From: JBOFLO01 sp051657905 | GTDB lineage: Bacteria > Patescibacteriota > Gracilibacteria > UBA1369 | Direction: 5' to 3' | Length of the DNA stretch: 21,519 nucleotides | NCBI GenBank assembly: GCA_051657905.1 | Contig: JBOFLO010000048.1 | Location: 1-21,519 of the forward strand | Shown: one piece after another, positions 1 through 7,651 of the stretch | Layout of the letters: each line of letters begins with the position of its first letter | Position numbering within the stretch: the stretch's first letter is position 1 | The notes under the pieces: generated by a model | The model's input: the letters and a program-made list of their open reading frames with translations, nothing else | Databases searched by the model: none | What the model was told of the DNA's origin: nothing | Made by a program: the position numbers and the translations under genes

Positions 1-1280
1 TAACTAAGCGTTCGGACTTGAGAATGGAACATGGATTTAATTCAACTATGCCAGTAGCTCTGGATGAAATGGAGATTTTTAGAAATATGAATACTGGTCC
101 ATTATCAACAACTTTCCCTTTCAGTTCGTCAGATTTAACTTCTAATGAAGGCGTTTTGTATGGACTAAATAGACATAATGATAGTTTGATTATTTTTGAT
201 AGATTCTCATTGCCTAATGCGAATTCGGTAGTGTTTGCGATTTCCGGTGCTGGTAAATCTTATACTGTGAAATTGGAAATTTTGCGTTACTTGATGTTGG
301 GTGTGGATGTGATTGTAATTGATCCGGAAAATGAATATGAAGCTTTAACTCAAACTGTAGGTGGATCATATTTGAAATTATCTTTGACCTCAGATCGTCG
401 TATTAATCCTTTTGATTTGCCTTCGCCGCTTAAAGACGAAGAACTTCAACCAGGGGATTTATTGCGCTCTAACATTATTACTCTTCAGGGTTTATTAAAG
501 ATTATGTTGGGTGGAGTAACGCCAACGGAAGAAGGGATTATTGATAAGGCTTTGAATGATGTTTACGCATTGAAAGGTATTACTATGGAAGTGCAGGATC
601 CATCTAAAATGGCTGTTCCAACTATGGAGGATTTATTTTCTTTGTTGCAAGGTATGCAAGGTGCGGAAAGTTTGGCACAGAGATTGGAAAAATATATTCG
701 TGGTACTTATGCCGGGATTTTTAATAAACCAACTAACTTGGATTTGAAATCAGGTTTAATGGTATTTAGTATTCGTGATTTGGATGATTCACTTCGTCCG
801 ATCGCTATGTATATAATTTTGAATTATATTTGGAATGAAGTTCGTTCTTCATTGAAAAAACGTATTCTGGTAGTGGATGAAGCCTGGACCATGATGCAAC
901 ATGAGGATTCCGCGAAATTCTTATTTGGTTTGGTGAAAAGAGCGAGAAAATATTATTTAGGGATCACCACTATTACTCAGGATGTGGAGGACTTTATGAA
1001 GAGTTCATATGGTAAACCGATTGTAACTAACTCGGCTATGCAAATGTTATTGAAACAATCTTCTGCTTCAATTTCGATTTTGCAGAAAGTGTTTAATTTA
1101 ACAGAGGGTGAAAAGTATATGCTTTTGAATAGTGGTGTGGGGCAAGGACTTTTCTTTGCCGGTCAAAAACACGTGGCTGTTCAGGTAATTGCATCTTATA
1201 CTGAGGATAAAATCGTGACTACTAATCCGGAGGAAATTTTACGGAATATTCAGACGGAGAATACGCAGGCCTATGAATAA
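1..1280 (+). CDS. VirB4/TraE-like conjugation-type ATPase, 3' part (5' end outside window)
   Basis: C-terminal ATPase part of a VirB4/TraE/TraC-family protein, the motor that powers type IV secretion or related DNA-transfer and pilus machines at the cytoplasmic membrane. The frame is open to the left edge (codons run from position 3), so this is a truncated view rather than a gene starting at the TTG at 18 or ATG at 24. Walker A is FAISGAGKS at about 231-260; it has Ala at the first consensus position, which the A/G-x4-GK[ST] pattern allows. Walker B is RILVVDEAW at 861-887, followed by a TTITQDVEDFM segment at about 964-998 typical of the HerA/FtsK-like fold of the family. In CPR genomes such ATPases usually sit with PrgI-like membrane proteins; any such partner would lie upstream. 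Stop TAA, then a long perfect hairpin. Family call is firm; the transported substrate cannot be told. Confidence 0.9.
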   Translation, partial: TKRSDLRMEHGFNSTMPVALDEMEIFRNMNTGPLSTTFPFSSSDLTSNEGVLYGLNRHNDSLIIFDRFSLPNANSVVFAISGAGKSYTVKLEILRYLMLGVDVIVIDPENEYEALTQTVGGSYLKLSLTSDRRINPFDLPSPLKDEELQPGDLLRSNIITLQGLLKIMLGGVTPTEEGIIDKALNDVYALKGITMEVQDPSKMAVPTMEDLFSLLQGMQGAESLAQRLEKYIRGTYAGIFNKPTNLDLKSGLMVFSIRDLDDSLRPIAMYIILNYIWNEVRSSLKKRILVVDEAWTMMQHEDSAKFLFGLVKRARKYYLGITTITQDVEDFMKSSYGKPIVTNSAMQMLLKQSSASISILQKVFNLTEGEKYMLLNSGVGQGLFFAGQKHVAVQVIASYTEDKIVTTNPEEILRNIQTENTQAYE

Positions 1281-1282
1281 GC

Positions 1283-1352
1283 GGGCATGAATATCTTTTA
1301 GAAAGCATGGGTGCAGGTTGTGTTTAATGCTTTCTAAAAGATATTCATGCCC
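1283..1352. terminator. Perfect 26-bp inverted repeat between convergent genes, probable bidirectional terminator
   Basis: Arms 1283-1308 and 1327-1352 are exact reverse complements over 26 nt with an 18-nt loop (1309-1326). It begins three bases after the VirB4 stop and lies before the convergent S41 protease stop at 1374. On the + strand it is followed by TTTGGGTTTTT, a poor but present T-run. A shared terminator is the simplest reading; the stem is much longer and more perfect than the other terminators here. Confidence 0.6.
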
Positions 1353-1373
1353 TTTGGGTTTTTGGGGAGGGAT

Positions 1374-3122
1374 TTATTTTAAGTATTGGATGGCGGCGTC
1401 TAGTTGGGGGTCTTGGCCGGAGGCTTTTTGGGCTTGGGTGATTTCTACTATTTGGTCGGGAGTTACGCCGGTTTGGTCAATACTGTTTTTCTTAGGGGTG
1501 AGCCATTTGGCTATGGTTAGTTTTAGGCTGGAATTGTCAGTGTATTCGGAAATTTCTTGAACGCTGCCTTTGCCGAAACTTTGAGTTCCGATTAAGTGGG
1601 CTAAGTCATAATCTTGTAGGGCGCCGGCCATGATTTCGGCGGCGGAGGCGGAGCCTTGATTGATTAAAACCACAACTTTATAGTCTTTTAATTGGCCGCT
1701 TCCAGTTGAGAAATAAGGTACTTGGCTGCCATCATTGTTTTCTGTGTAGAATTCAATTTGATCAAAATCTAGGAAATAATTCATGATTAATTGGGTGCTG
1801 GAAAGATATCCCCCAGGATTATTTCTTAAGTCGACAATTAATTTTTTAGAACCAGATTTTTCAATTTCTTCAATTGCTGTAGCAAATTCATCGGAACTTT
1901 GTTTGGTGAATTGATCGATTCTGATGATGTTAATGCCTGGAGCTGCGGTAGAAAGATGAACTGAGTCTATATTGATTTTTTCTCGAGTCATGGAGAAAGT
2001 TAGGCTTTGAGTGCCTCGTTTGATACGAAGAGAAATTTTGGTTCCGGCGGCTCCTTGGATTTCGTCAAAGGCTTGATCCAAAGTCATGTTGGTGACATTT
2101 TTGCCGTTGATTTCTTGGATAATATCGCCAGTTTGTAAGCCGGCGCGGAAAGCAGGGGAGTTGTTTAAAGTTGTTTGAATAATGAAATCTTGATCAATTT
2201 TTTCGATAACTGCGCCAATTCCTTCGTATTCTTCTAAGATGTAAATTACTTCCTGACCATTTTCGCCGGGTTTGTTGAAAGTGGAGTAGGGGTCTTCTAA
2301 AGTTTCTACCATTCCGGAAATTGCGCCATAAAGTAATTCTTTTGAATTAACTTGGTCGGTGTAAATGTAGCTGCTGTTAATTTTATTCCAAGCATCTAGG
2401 AAAATACTAAATTGTTCGTTTTTGTATAAATCGGCATCATGTTCGCCATACTGGGGAGCAACGCTGATAGTTGGGCCGACTTGAGGATTTTCCAAATAGG
2501 CTTGGCCAACTAAATTGCTTTTATATAGTAATTCGGCGGCGTCAGCGCGGGTCAGAACTCTTGCGGGGTGAAAAGAGTCAGGGTCGGCTGAGAAATTGAT
2601 GTTTAAATCTTTGGCGATTTTGTAAATAAAGCTGAATTGGCTATTGGTACGAATATCGTCAAATAGCTGATCGGAAGTTGGCTCGGAATAGGGAGTTGGG
2701 ACTCCGAATAATTGCATAGCCATTAGCAAGCCTTCCTGGCGATTGATGCTGCGGTCGGGCAGATAATAAGTATTTAAATTATTAGTAATTAAGCGAATTT
2801 CTAAAGCTCTTTTAACATATGGGGCAAACCAGCTTTCTTCTGGAACATCTATATAGCCTGTGAAGAAATTTAAGGTTGGTTTTGGCTTAAATCCTGAGTA
2901 GCTTAAGGCAGCTTTAAGGAAAGATACCTGATTAATTGGCTGGTCAGGGCGGAAATTATCCTGATCATCCAAAGAAAAAGCTCCGGAATCCACCAAATTC
3001 TGAATTGCCATGTATTGGGGTGAATTCGGACTTAAGTCGTTGATTTGAGCTGCTTGTGCGAGGCCGGAAAAGGAAAAAATGGCCAAAATGGAGGTAAAAA
3101 TCAGTGTTTTGTTGGTTTTCAT
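1374..3122 (-). CDS. Exported S41 (C-terminal processing) protease with N-terminal SLH domains and PDZ
   Basis: Serine protease of the CtpA/Prc (S41) family that cuts exported proteins near their C-termini. Residues 1-25 form a signal peptide (LAQAAQ cleavage region). Residues ~27-77, ~88-140 and ~153-203 are three S-layer-homology-like repeats, each with the D-x-x-x-x-x-x-x-A/I-x-x-L and later R/Q-rich pattern. The PDZ domain is ~293-378 (GIGAVIEK, AGLQTGDIIQEING). The peptidase core is ~385-560 with RNNPGG at 433-438, the nucleophile Ser493 in GSASAAE, and Lys518 in SFGKGS, 25 residues apart as in E. coli Prc, so it should be active. 582 aa is longer than plain CtpA because of the SLH part, which should anchor it to the cell wall or S-layer. 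No Shine-Dalgarno sequence precedes the ATG. Divergent from the FecR-like envelope gene. Confidence 0.92.
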   Translation of the reverse strand: MKTNKTLIFTSILAIFSFSGLAQAAQINDLSPNSPQYMAIQNLVDSGAFSLDDQDNFRPDQPINQVSFLKAALSYSGFKPKPTLNFFTGYIDVPEESWFAPYVKRALEIRLITNNLNTYYLPDRSINRQEGLLMAMQLFGVPTPYSEPTSDQLFDDIRTNSQFSFIYKIAKDLNINFSADPDSFHPARVLTRADAAELLYKSNLVGQAYLENPQVGPTISVAPQYGEHDADLYKNEQFSIFLDAWNKINSSYIYTDQVNSKELLYGAISGMVETLEDPYSTFNKPGENGQEVIYILEEYEGIGAVIEKIDQDFIIQTTLNNSPAFRAGLQTGDIIQEINGKNVTNMTLDQAFDEIQGAAGTKISLRIKRGTQSLTFSMTREKINIDSVHLSTAAPGINIIRIDQFTKQSSDEFATAIEEIEKSGSKKLIVDLRNNPGGYLSSTQLIMNYFLDFDQIEFYTENNDGSQVPYFSTGSGQLKDYKVVVLINQGSASAAEIMAGALQDYDLAHLIGTQSFGKGSVQEISEYTDNSSLKLTIAKWLTPKKNSIDQTGVTPDQIVEITQAQKASGQDPQLDAAIQYLK

Positions 3123-3166
3123 GAAAATTTGATGAAATTCGCAGCTTAGTTTACTGGATATGCAAG

Positions 3167-3183
3167 TTTTAGGGAACCTAAAA
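3167..3183. promoter_or_regulatory. Inverted repeat TTTTAGG-gaa-CCTAAAA in the divergent intergenic region
   Basis: Perfect 7-bp inverted repeat with a 3-nt centre, 24 nt upstream of the -35 of the rightward promoter and 44 nt upstream of the S41 protease start. Its place between two divergent envelope genes suits an operator, but it could also be a chance AT-rich palindrome. Confidence 0.3.
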
Positions 3184-3206
3184 GCGATAAAAAGGCCTTA
3201 GTTCTT

Positions 3207-3235
3207 TGACAAAATAGCCGAAAACGATTATAATA
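3207..3235 (+). promoter_or_regulatory. Consensus sigma70-type promoter for the FecR-like gene
   Basis: TTGACA at 3207-3212, a 17-nt spacer and TATAAT at 3230-3235: both boxes match consensus exactly. Transcription would begin near 3242, leaving a leader of about 17 nt before the ATG at 3259 and no room for a Shine-Dalgarno sequence. Confidence 0.85.
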
Positions 3236-3258
3236 ATGAGATTAATTTAAGTATAGAA

Positions 3259-5295
3259 ATGTCTCAAATAATTGGAAAAATATTCAAGGTGATTGGTACA
3301 GTTTTATTGGCTGCCCTGGTGATGGTGGGGACGTTTTTCTATGAAGGGGGTGTGAGTCAAAGTGAGGCGGTGAAAAATTCTCATCAGGTTTCTTTGAATT
3401 TTGAGAGACAAAGTAGTTTGACAGTAAGTAGAGATGGTGCAGAAGTGAGTTTAAGAAATGGCGTAGAATTACTAACTGGAGATGTGATTTCCAGTTTTGA
3501 ATTAGATAATGTGATTTTAAAATATGCAACCGATGGCCAATTGCGCTTGGCGAAAAATTCTCGGGTTTTGGTTAATTTTGTTGACGAGGAAAAGTTAGAA
3601 TATGTTTTTATTGTGGAAAGCGGTGGAGTGTGGGTAAATAATTTATACAGCAATGCCAATGTGAATTTATTGGTAAAAGGTGCGGTAATTAGACCGGGGC
3701 AGGGTGTGGTTTATATAAATGCAGAAGAAGGGAAGGCCTTGGTTTATTCTAATACGAATAATTCAATGGTTTATTTCGTGCCGGTTGATTATGCCGTGGC
3801 TGGAGTGTTGGATAGAATGGATACTAGAATTATTAATAGATTGATTTTGCCCCAAGGTACGCAGATGACGGTTTTTGACAGTAAAATTGCTAATAATCAG
3901 CAAACAATCGCCCGTTTATTATATTCAAAATTAGTGAAGGAATTTCAATACGGGGTTTATGATTCAGCTCAATTGAGAAGGGATTTATGGTTAAATAAAA
4001 ATATCGAAAAAGATCAATTGTTGGCTCTGGAAGTGAAAAATGTGCGTTTGGCTGATATTCGAAGTAGAGGAATTAAATATAATGATTTGAATTCGCCTTT
4101 CTATCAATTGGAAAGAAATATGCGCAATTTCAATAATAGTTTAACTTTTAGTGATGACAAAAAAGCTGAAAGAGAATTGGAGCATTTGTATGATCTTTTA
4201 TATGATAGTCAGTATTTGTTTGATATTGGTAATGCCCAGGCTGCTTTATTAAGATTGAATGAGTTTTCTAGAGGTAGTAAGGCTTTGTTGGCTAATGCTT
4301 CTGCTAAAATTGAAGAAGATTTTAGTAGCAAAGTTCAGCAAGAGTATGATTATTTGTCATTCTTGAATCCAAGCGAAAATCTCTATGCATTAAAATTAGT
4401 ATTGGAGCAGATTTATTTAGATGGGATTAAGGGGCAGCCAACTGAAATGGAAATTCGTTTTGAAATGTTGACCAATAAATTAAATCGCTTAAATTACTAT
4501 GCTTTCAATAATGAATTGAAACAGATTAAAGTGGTTTTTGATGAATATGTAGACTCTTTCAGAATTTTATTTACTGAGTATAAAGATGCCTTAGTGGATA
4601 GAAACAGCTTAGTTCAACAACAGAATCAATTGCTGGATAATTTATTTACTCAGTATTCGGAATTTTATGCTTTGGAATTTTTTGTAGATAAAATTTATAT
4701 TGAAAATCAATATTTGAGTTTATTGCCTGAGGGGAATGATAAGTATGAAGAAATTCAGACCATGGTGGGGCAGAGAATTAGCTTTTTACTAAGACTGGAA
4801 AATTTCTTTTTGGAAGGAGAAGTTTCTGTTTTAGAAGCTCAAAATATCGTTGGATTGTTGATTGATAAAATTGATGAATTGCAGTTGCCGTCCAGCCTTC
4901 AGGTAGCGGTGGCGCAATTATTTAATCAGAGATTGGAAGGATTTAGAGATTTTTATAGATTTTTGAATTCGCCGGAGTATGTGAACCCAGGGGTTAGAGA
5001 GGGAACTTTGCGGGAGAGATTTGAGGAATTTAAGCGTGATAGGGCAGCTAGTGGTTTGCAAGATGATGCTTCGGTAGTGGAATTGGTAAAGGAAACTGGA
5101 ATTGTGCCGGATTTTCAATTAGGGAATATTGTGCCAATTGAAGAGGAAAACAATAATACTGTGAATGAAGAAGAGGTGAATATGAATATTGATGGAGATG
5201 AGTCCACCATAATTAATGAAGTAGATCAAGGGACAGAAAATGGTTCAACTGCTGAGGACAAACCAAAAGTTCCTCGGGTAAGAACAAATAATTAG
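3259..5295 (+). CDS. Membrane-anchored FecR-domain-like envelope protein, function unknown
   Basis: 678-aa protein with an N-terminal membrane segment (~8-28) that probably acts as an uncleaved anchor, followed by an extracytoplasmic FecR-like beta domain at ~53-165 (SLTVSRDGAEVSLRNG, LLTGDVISS, RLAKNSRVLV, SGGVWVNN, VKGAVIRPGQG). Residues ~210-590 are rich in Leu, Glu, Asn and Tyr and look largely alpha-helical. The tail from ~625 is acidic and low-complexity, ending in a basic KVPRVRTNN. FecR itself is an anti-sigma regulator, but no sigma factor gene is adjacent, and in many bacteria the FecR fold is simply a surface module, so I do not assign signalling. It has the strongest promoter in the window, suggesting abundant expression. 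Sequence is AT-rich like the host. The FecR resemblance is moderate; the helical part is unrecognised. Confidence 0.75.
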   Translation: MSQIIGKIFKVIGTVLLAALVMVGTFFYEGGVSQSEAVKNSHQVSLNFERQSSLTVSRDGAEVSLRNGVELLTGDVISSFELDNVILKYATDGQLRLAKNSRVLVNFVDEEKLEYVFIVESGGVWVNNLYSNANVNLLVKGAVIRPGQGVVYINAEEGKALVYSNTNNSMVYFVPVDYAVAGVLDRMDTRIINRLILPQGTQMTVFDSKIANNQQTIARLLYSKLVKEFQYGVYDSAQLRRDLWLNKNIEKDQLLALEVKNVRLADIRSRGIKYNDLNSPFYQLERNMRNFNNSLTFSDDKKAERELEHLYDLLYDSQYLFDIGNAQAALLRLNEFSRGSKALLANASAKIEEDFSSKVQQEYDYLSFLNPSENLYALKLVLEQIYLDGIKGQPTEMEIRFEMLTNKLNRLNYYAFNNELKQIKVVFDEYVDSFRILFTEYKDALVDRNSLVQQQNQLLDNLFTQYSEFYALEFFVDKIYIENQYLSLLPEGNDKYEEIQTMVGQRISFLLRLENFFLEGEVSVLEAQNIVGLLIDKIDELQLPSSLQVAVAQLFNQRLEGFRDFYRFLNSPEYVNPGVREGTLRERFEEFKRDRAASGLQDDASVVELVKETGIVPDFQLGNIVPIEEENNNTVNEEEVNMNIDGDESTIINEVDQGTENGSTAEDKPKVPRVRTNN

Positions 5296-5367
5296 ACTTC
5301 AAGGCCAAGTTTCGATAAAATAGCTGCGGTTTTTCAAACCATGTAGTTAATTTGTATTGAAATAAAA

Positions 5368-7278
5368 ATGTCTGATAAAGCATCAAGTAATTACGGCGCG
5401 CAGAATATTCAGGTTTTGGAGGGACTTTCCGCGGTACGTAAACGTCCAGGTATGTATATCGGTACTACGGATGTAGCCGGTTTGCATCATTTAATTAAAG
5501 AAATTGTAGATAATTCCATTGATGAAGCAATGGCTGGTTTTTGTACTGATATTGAAGTTACTTTGAATGAAGATGGAAGTGTATCTGTAGAAGATAACGG
5601 TCGTGGTATTCCGGTGGATAAGGTAGAAAAGACAGGGAAATCAGGTTTGGAAACGGTTTTGACTGTATTGCATGCCGGTGGGAAATTTGGAGAAGGTGGA
5701 GGGTATAAAGTTTCCGGAGGTTTGCATGGTGTGGGTGCTTCGGTAGTTAATGCACTTTCCAAATGGATGAGAGCGGAGGTTTATCGTGATGGACAAATTT
5801 ACCAATTGGAATTTAAAATTGGTGTTCCACAAGGAGAGTTGAAGGTTGTTGGAAAAACTAAAAAACAAGGTACGAAAATTACTTTCCTGCCCGATGATGA
5901 TATCTTTGAAACTATTGAATTTGATTTTGAAACTATTTTAGCCAGATTACGCCAACAAGCTTATTTGACTAAAGCTGTTTCGATTAAACTTTTAGAAAAG
6001 AAAACTGATCGTGCTAATCAATTTTATTTTGAGGGAGGTATTAAGTCTTATGTTCAACATTTAAATCAAAATAAAGAAAGTATTGGTTCGATTTATTATT
6101 TGGATAAAGTTGCTGATGAAGGATCAATTGAAATTGCTTTGCAGTATACTCAATCCTTTAATGATCAGGTTCTGACTTTTGCCAATACCATTAATACAAT
6201 GGAAGGTGGTATGCATTTAACTGGTTTCCGTTCAGCTTTAACCAGAACTATTAATAATTACGCTCGTAAAAATAATCTACTCAAAGAAAAAGAGGATAAT
6301 TTAACCGCAGATGACGTTCGTGAAGGTTTAACGGCGATTATTTCGGTTAAAATTGCGGATCCGCAATTTGAAGGACAGACTAAAACCAAATTGGGTAATT
6401 CAGAAATCAGAACGGCCGTGGAAAATGCCTTTGGTGAATCTTTTGCAACATTCATGGATGAACATCCTAATGATGCTAAAGGTATGTTTAACAAATGTGC
6501 TTTGGCGGCGAGAGCAAGACTTGCGGCACGCGCGGCACGCGATACTATTATTAGAAAAGGTGCTTTGGAGGGTATGACTTTGCCGGGTAAACTGGCCGAT
6601 TGTTCTTCTAAGGATCCAAAGAATTCCGAATTGTACATAGTAGAGGGAGAATCCGCGGGTGGTTCAGCTAAACAGGGACGAAATCGTGATACTCAGGCTA
6701 TTTTGCCTTTAAAAGGTAAGATTTTGAATGTAGAACAGGCCAGAATGGATAGGATTTTAGGAAATGATGAAATTAAAGCTTTGATTGTGGCCTTGGGAGT
6801 TGGTATTGGTGAAAGTTTTGATATCGCCAAATTGCGTTATGACCGAGTGGTAATCATGACGGATGCCGATGTGGATGGTGCGCATATTAGAACGCTTTTA
6901 TTGACGATGTTTTATCGTCATTTGAAACCATTGATTGAAGGTGGGCATGTTTATATTGCACAACCACCACTTTATAAAATGGAACAGAATAAGAAAATTG
7001 CTTATGCTTACAGTGAAGAGCAAATGCATGAAGTTAAAAAAACTTTTGCTAATCCGGAAAAAGTACAGCCACAGCGTTACAAAGGTTTGGGTGAAATGAA
7101 TCCTGAACAGCTTTGGGAAACGACCATGGATCCGGAAAGACGTTCCATGTACAAAATTACAATTGAAGATGGAGAAATTGCCGATAAGGTATTTGAAACC
7201 TTGATGGGCAGTGAAGTTGCTCCGCGCAAGAAATTTATTCAGGCGCATGCGAAAGCGGTGAAGAATCTCGATATCTAG
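5368..7278 (+). CDS. gyrB: DNA gyrase subunit B
   Basis: ATPase subunit of gyrase, which with GyrA introduces negative supercoils. 636 aa is the usual length for the short (Gram-positive-like) form. GHKL ATPase: catalytic Glu45 in KEIVDNSIDEA, EDNGRGIP at 75-82, GGLHGVGASVVNALS at ~117-131, and the transducer Lys341 in QTKTKLGNSE. TOPRIM: Glu427 in VEGESAGG, PLKGKILNVE at ~447-456 and the metal site DADVDGAH at 499-506. The C-terminal PQRYKGLGEMNPEQLW motif is intact. GyrB versus ParE is judged from overall motif wording (EGESAGGSAKQGRNRDTQAILPLKG) and is not absolute. It is not in a dnaA-dnaN-recF setting, so nothing here marks the origin. The ATG has no Shine-Dalgarno sequence. Stop TAG, with the rpsU promoter starting 10 nt later. 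Confidence 0.95.
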   Translation: MSDKASSNYGAQNIQVLEGLSAVRKRPGMYIGTTDVAGLHHLIKEIVDNSIDEAMAGFCTDIEVTLNEDGSVSVEDNGRGIPVDKVEKTGKSGLETVLTVLHAGGKFGEGGGYKVSGGLHGVGASVVNALSKWMRAEVYRDGQIYQLEFKIGVPQGELKVVGKTKKQGTKITFLPDDDIFETIEFDFETILARLRQQAYLTKAVSIKLLEKKTDRANQFYFEGGIKSYVQHLNQNKESIGSIYYLDKVADEGSIEIALQYTQSFNDQVLTFANTINTMEGGMHLTGFRSALTRTINNYARKNNLLKEKEDNLTADDVREGLTAIISVKIADPQFEGQTKTKLGNSEIRTAVENAFGESFATFMDEHPNDAKGMFNKCALAARARLAARAARDTIIRKGALEGMTLPGKLADCSSKDPKNSELYIVEGESAGGSAKQGRNRDTQAILPLKGKILNVEQARMDRILGNDEIKALIVALGVGIGESFDIAKLRYDRVVIMTDADVDGAHIRTLLLTMFYRHLKPLIEGGHVYIAQPPLYKMEQNKKIAYAYSEEQMHEVKKTFANPEKVQPQRYKGLGEMNPEQLWETTMDPERRSMYKITIEDGEIADKVFETLMGSEVAPRKKFIQAHAKAVKNLDI

Positions 7279-7288
7279 TTGAATTTGT

Positions 7289-7317
7289 TTGACTTTTATT
7301 GAGCTGCACGGCATAAT
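7289..7317 (+). promoter_or_regulatory. Promoter of rpsU
   Basis: TTGACT at 7289-7294, a 17-nt spacer and CATAAT at 7312-7317. The same box pair recurs at 18699-18727. Start of transcription would be near 7324, giving a leader of about 70 nt, far longer than the 15-25 nt of the other mapped promoters. Confidence 0.75.
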
Positions 7318-7324
7318 CGGCGGG

Positions 7325-7382
7325 CATTAGTGATCGCAAAGCTAAGGCCGGGGTTAATCTTAATGTTTATAAGAAAGGAGGT
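7325..7382 (+). promoter_or_regulatory. rpsU leader with extended Shine-Dalgarno sequence
   Basis: AGAAAGGAGGT at 7372-7382 is an 11-nt perfect complement to the canonical 16S 3' end (ACCUCCUUUCU), 10 nt before the ATG at 7393. No other host-like gene in the window has a recognisable Shine-Dalgarno sequence. Upstream, CATTA (7325-7329) can pair with TAATG (7361-7365), with GAT and ATC able to extend the stem inside, enclosing a GC-richer loop with GCAAAGCTAAGGCCGGGG. This suggests a structured leader and translational control of bS21. Confidence 0.6.
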
Positions 7383-7392
7383 AAAAACACAT

Positions 7393-7599
7393 ATGGCTAT
7401 CAAAGTTATTAGAAATGCTAAGGAATCATCAGATCGTTTGGTTGCAAGATTTAACAAAAAAGTTCAATCTAGCCGTGTTTTAGTTAACCTTAAAAGTCGT
7501 CGTTACTTCAAAAAACCGCCTAAGAAGCGTAAAGTAAGAGCAGCGGCAATTATGAGAGATAATTATAGATCTCAGAGAGAAAAGATGAAATATTACTAG
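7393..7599 (+). CDS. rpsU: Small ribosomal subunit protein bS21
   Basis: 68-aa basic protein of the bS21 family, which binds near the 16S 3' end on the 30S platform and affects Shine-Dalgarno pairing and initiation. MAIKVIRNAKESSDRLVARFNKKVQ is the typical N-terminus in sense (the AKESSDRLVARFNKK stretch is the family core), followed by FKKPPKKRKVRAAAIMR and a basic tail to KMKYY. The start at 7393 is fixed by the Shine-Dalgarno sequence at 7372-7382; an upstream in-frame start at 7330 would lie in the leader and add a non-homologous N-terminus. It has its own promoter and a strong terminator directly after the stop, so it is monocistronic. The unusual leader points to expression control distinct from its neighbours. 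Confidence 0.93.
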   Translation: MAIKVIRNAKESSDRLVARFNKKVQSSRVLVNLKSRRYFKKPPKKRKVRAAAIMRDNYRSQREKMKYY

Positions 7600-7606
7600 T
7601 AAATTT

Positions 7607-7640
7607 AAAAGCGCATTCTTAAAACGAGTGCGCTTTTTTT
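7607..7640 (+). terminator. Rho-independent terminator of rpsU
   Basis: Arms AAAAGCGCA (7607-7615) and TGCGCTTTT (7629-7637) with a 13-nt loop, running into a T-tract that ends at 7640. It separates rpsU from prmC, whose usable start lies just 12 nt downstream. Confidence 0.88.
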
Positions 7641-7651
7641 ATGCCTTAAAA

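Noticed and set aside
1318..1560. 80-codon open frame over the hairpin and the S41 3' end
   Set aside because: Antisense to an intact S41 protease with full C-terminus; composition is Trp-rich and unlike a protein family.
5328..5340. GGTTT-ttc-AAACC as terminator of the FecR-like gene
   Set aside because: Only 5 bp, AT-rich, and no T-run follows.
6258..7314. Long minus-strand open frames inside gyrB
   Set aside because: Shadows of a complete, well-conserved gyrB.
7326..7371. Resemblance of GCAAAGCTAAGGCC in the rpsU leader to the c-di-GMP-I riboswitch core
   Set aside because: The leader is too short and lacks the GGCAAACC-side partner and the second stem; similarity covers one short segment only.
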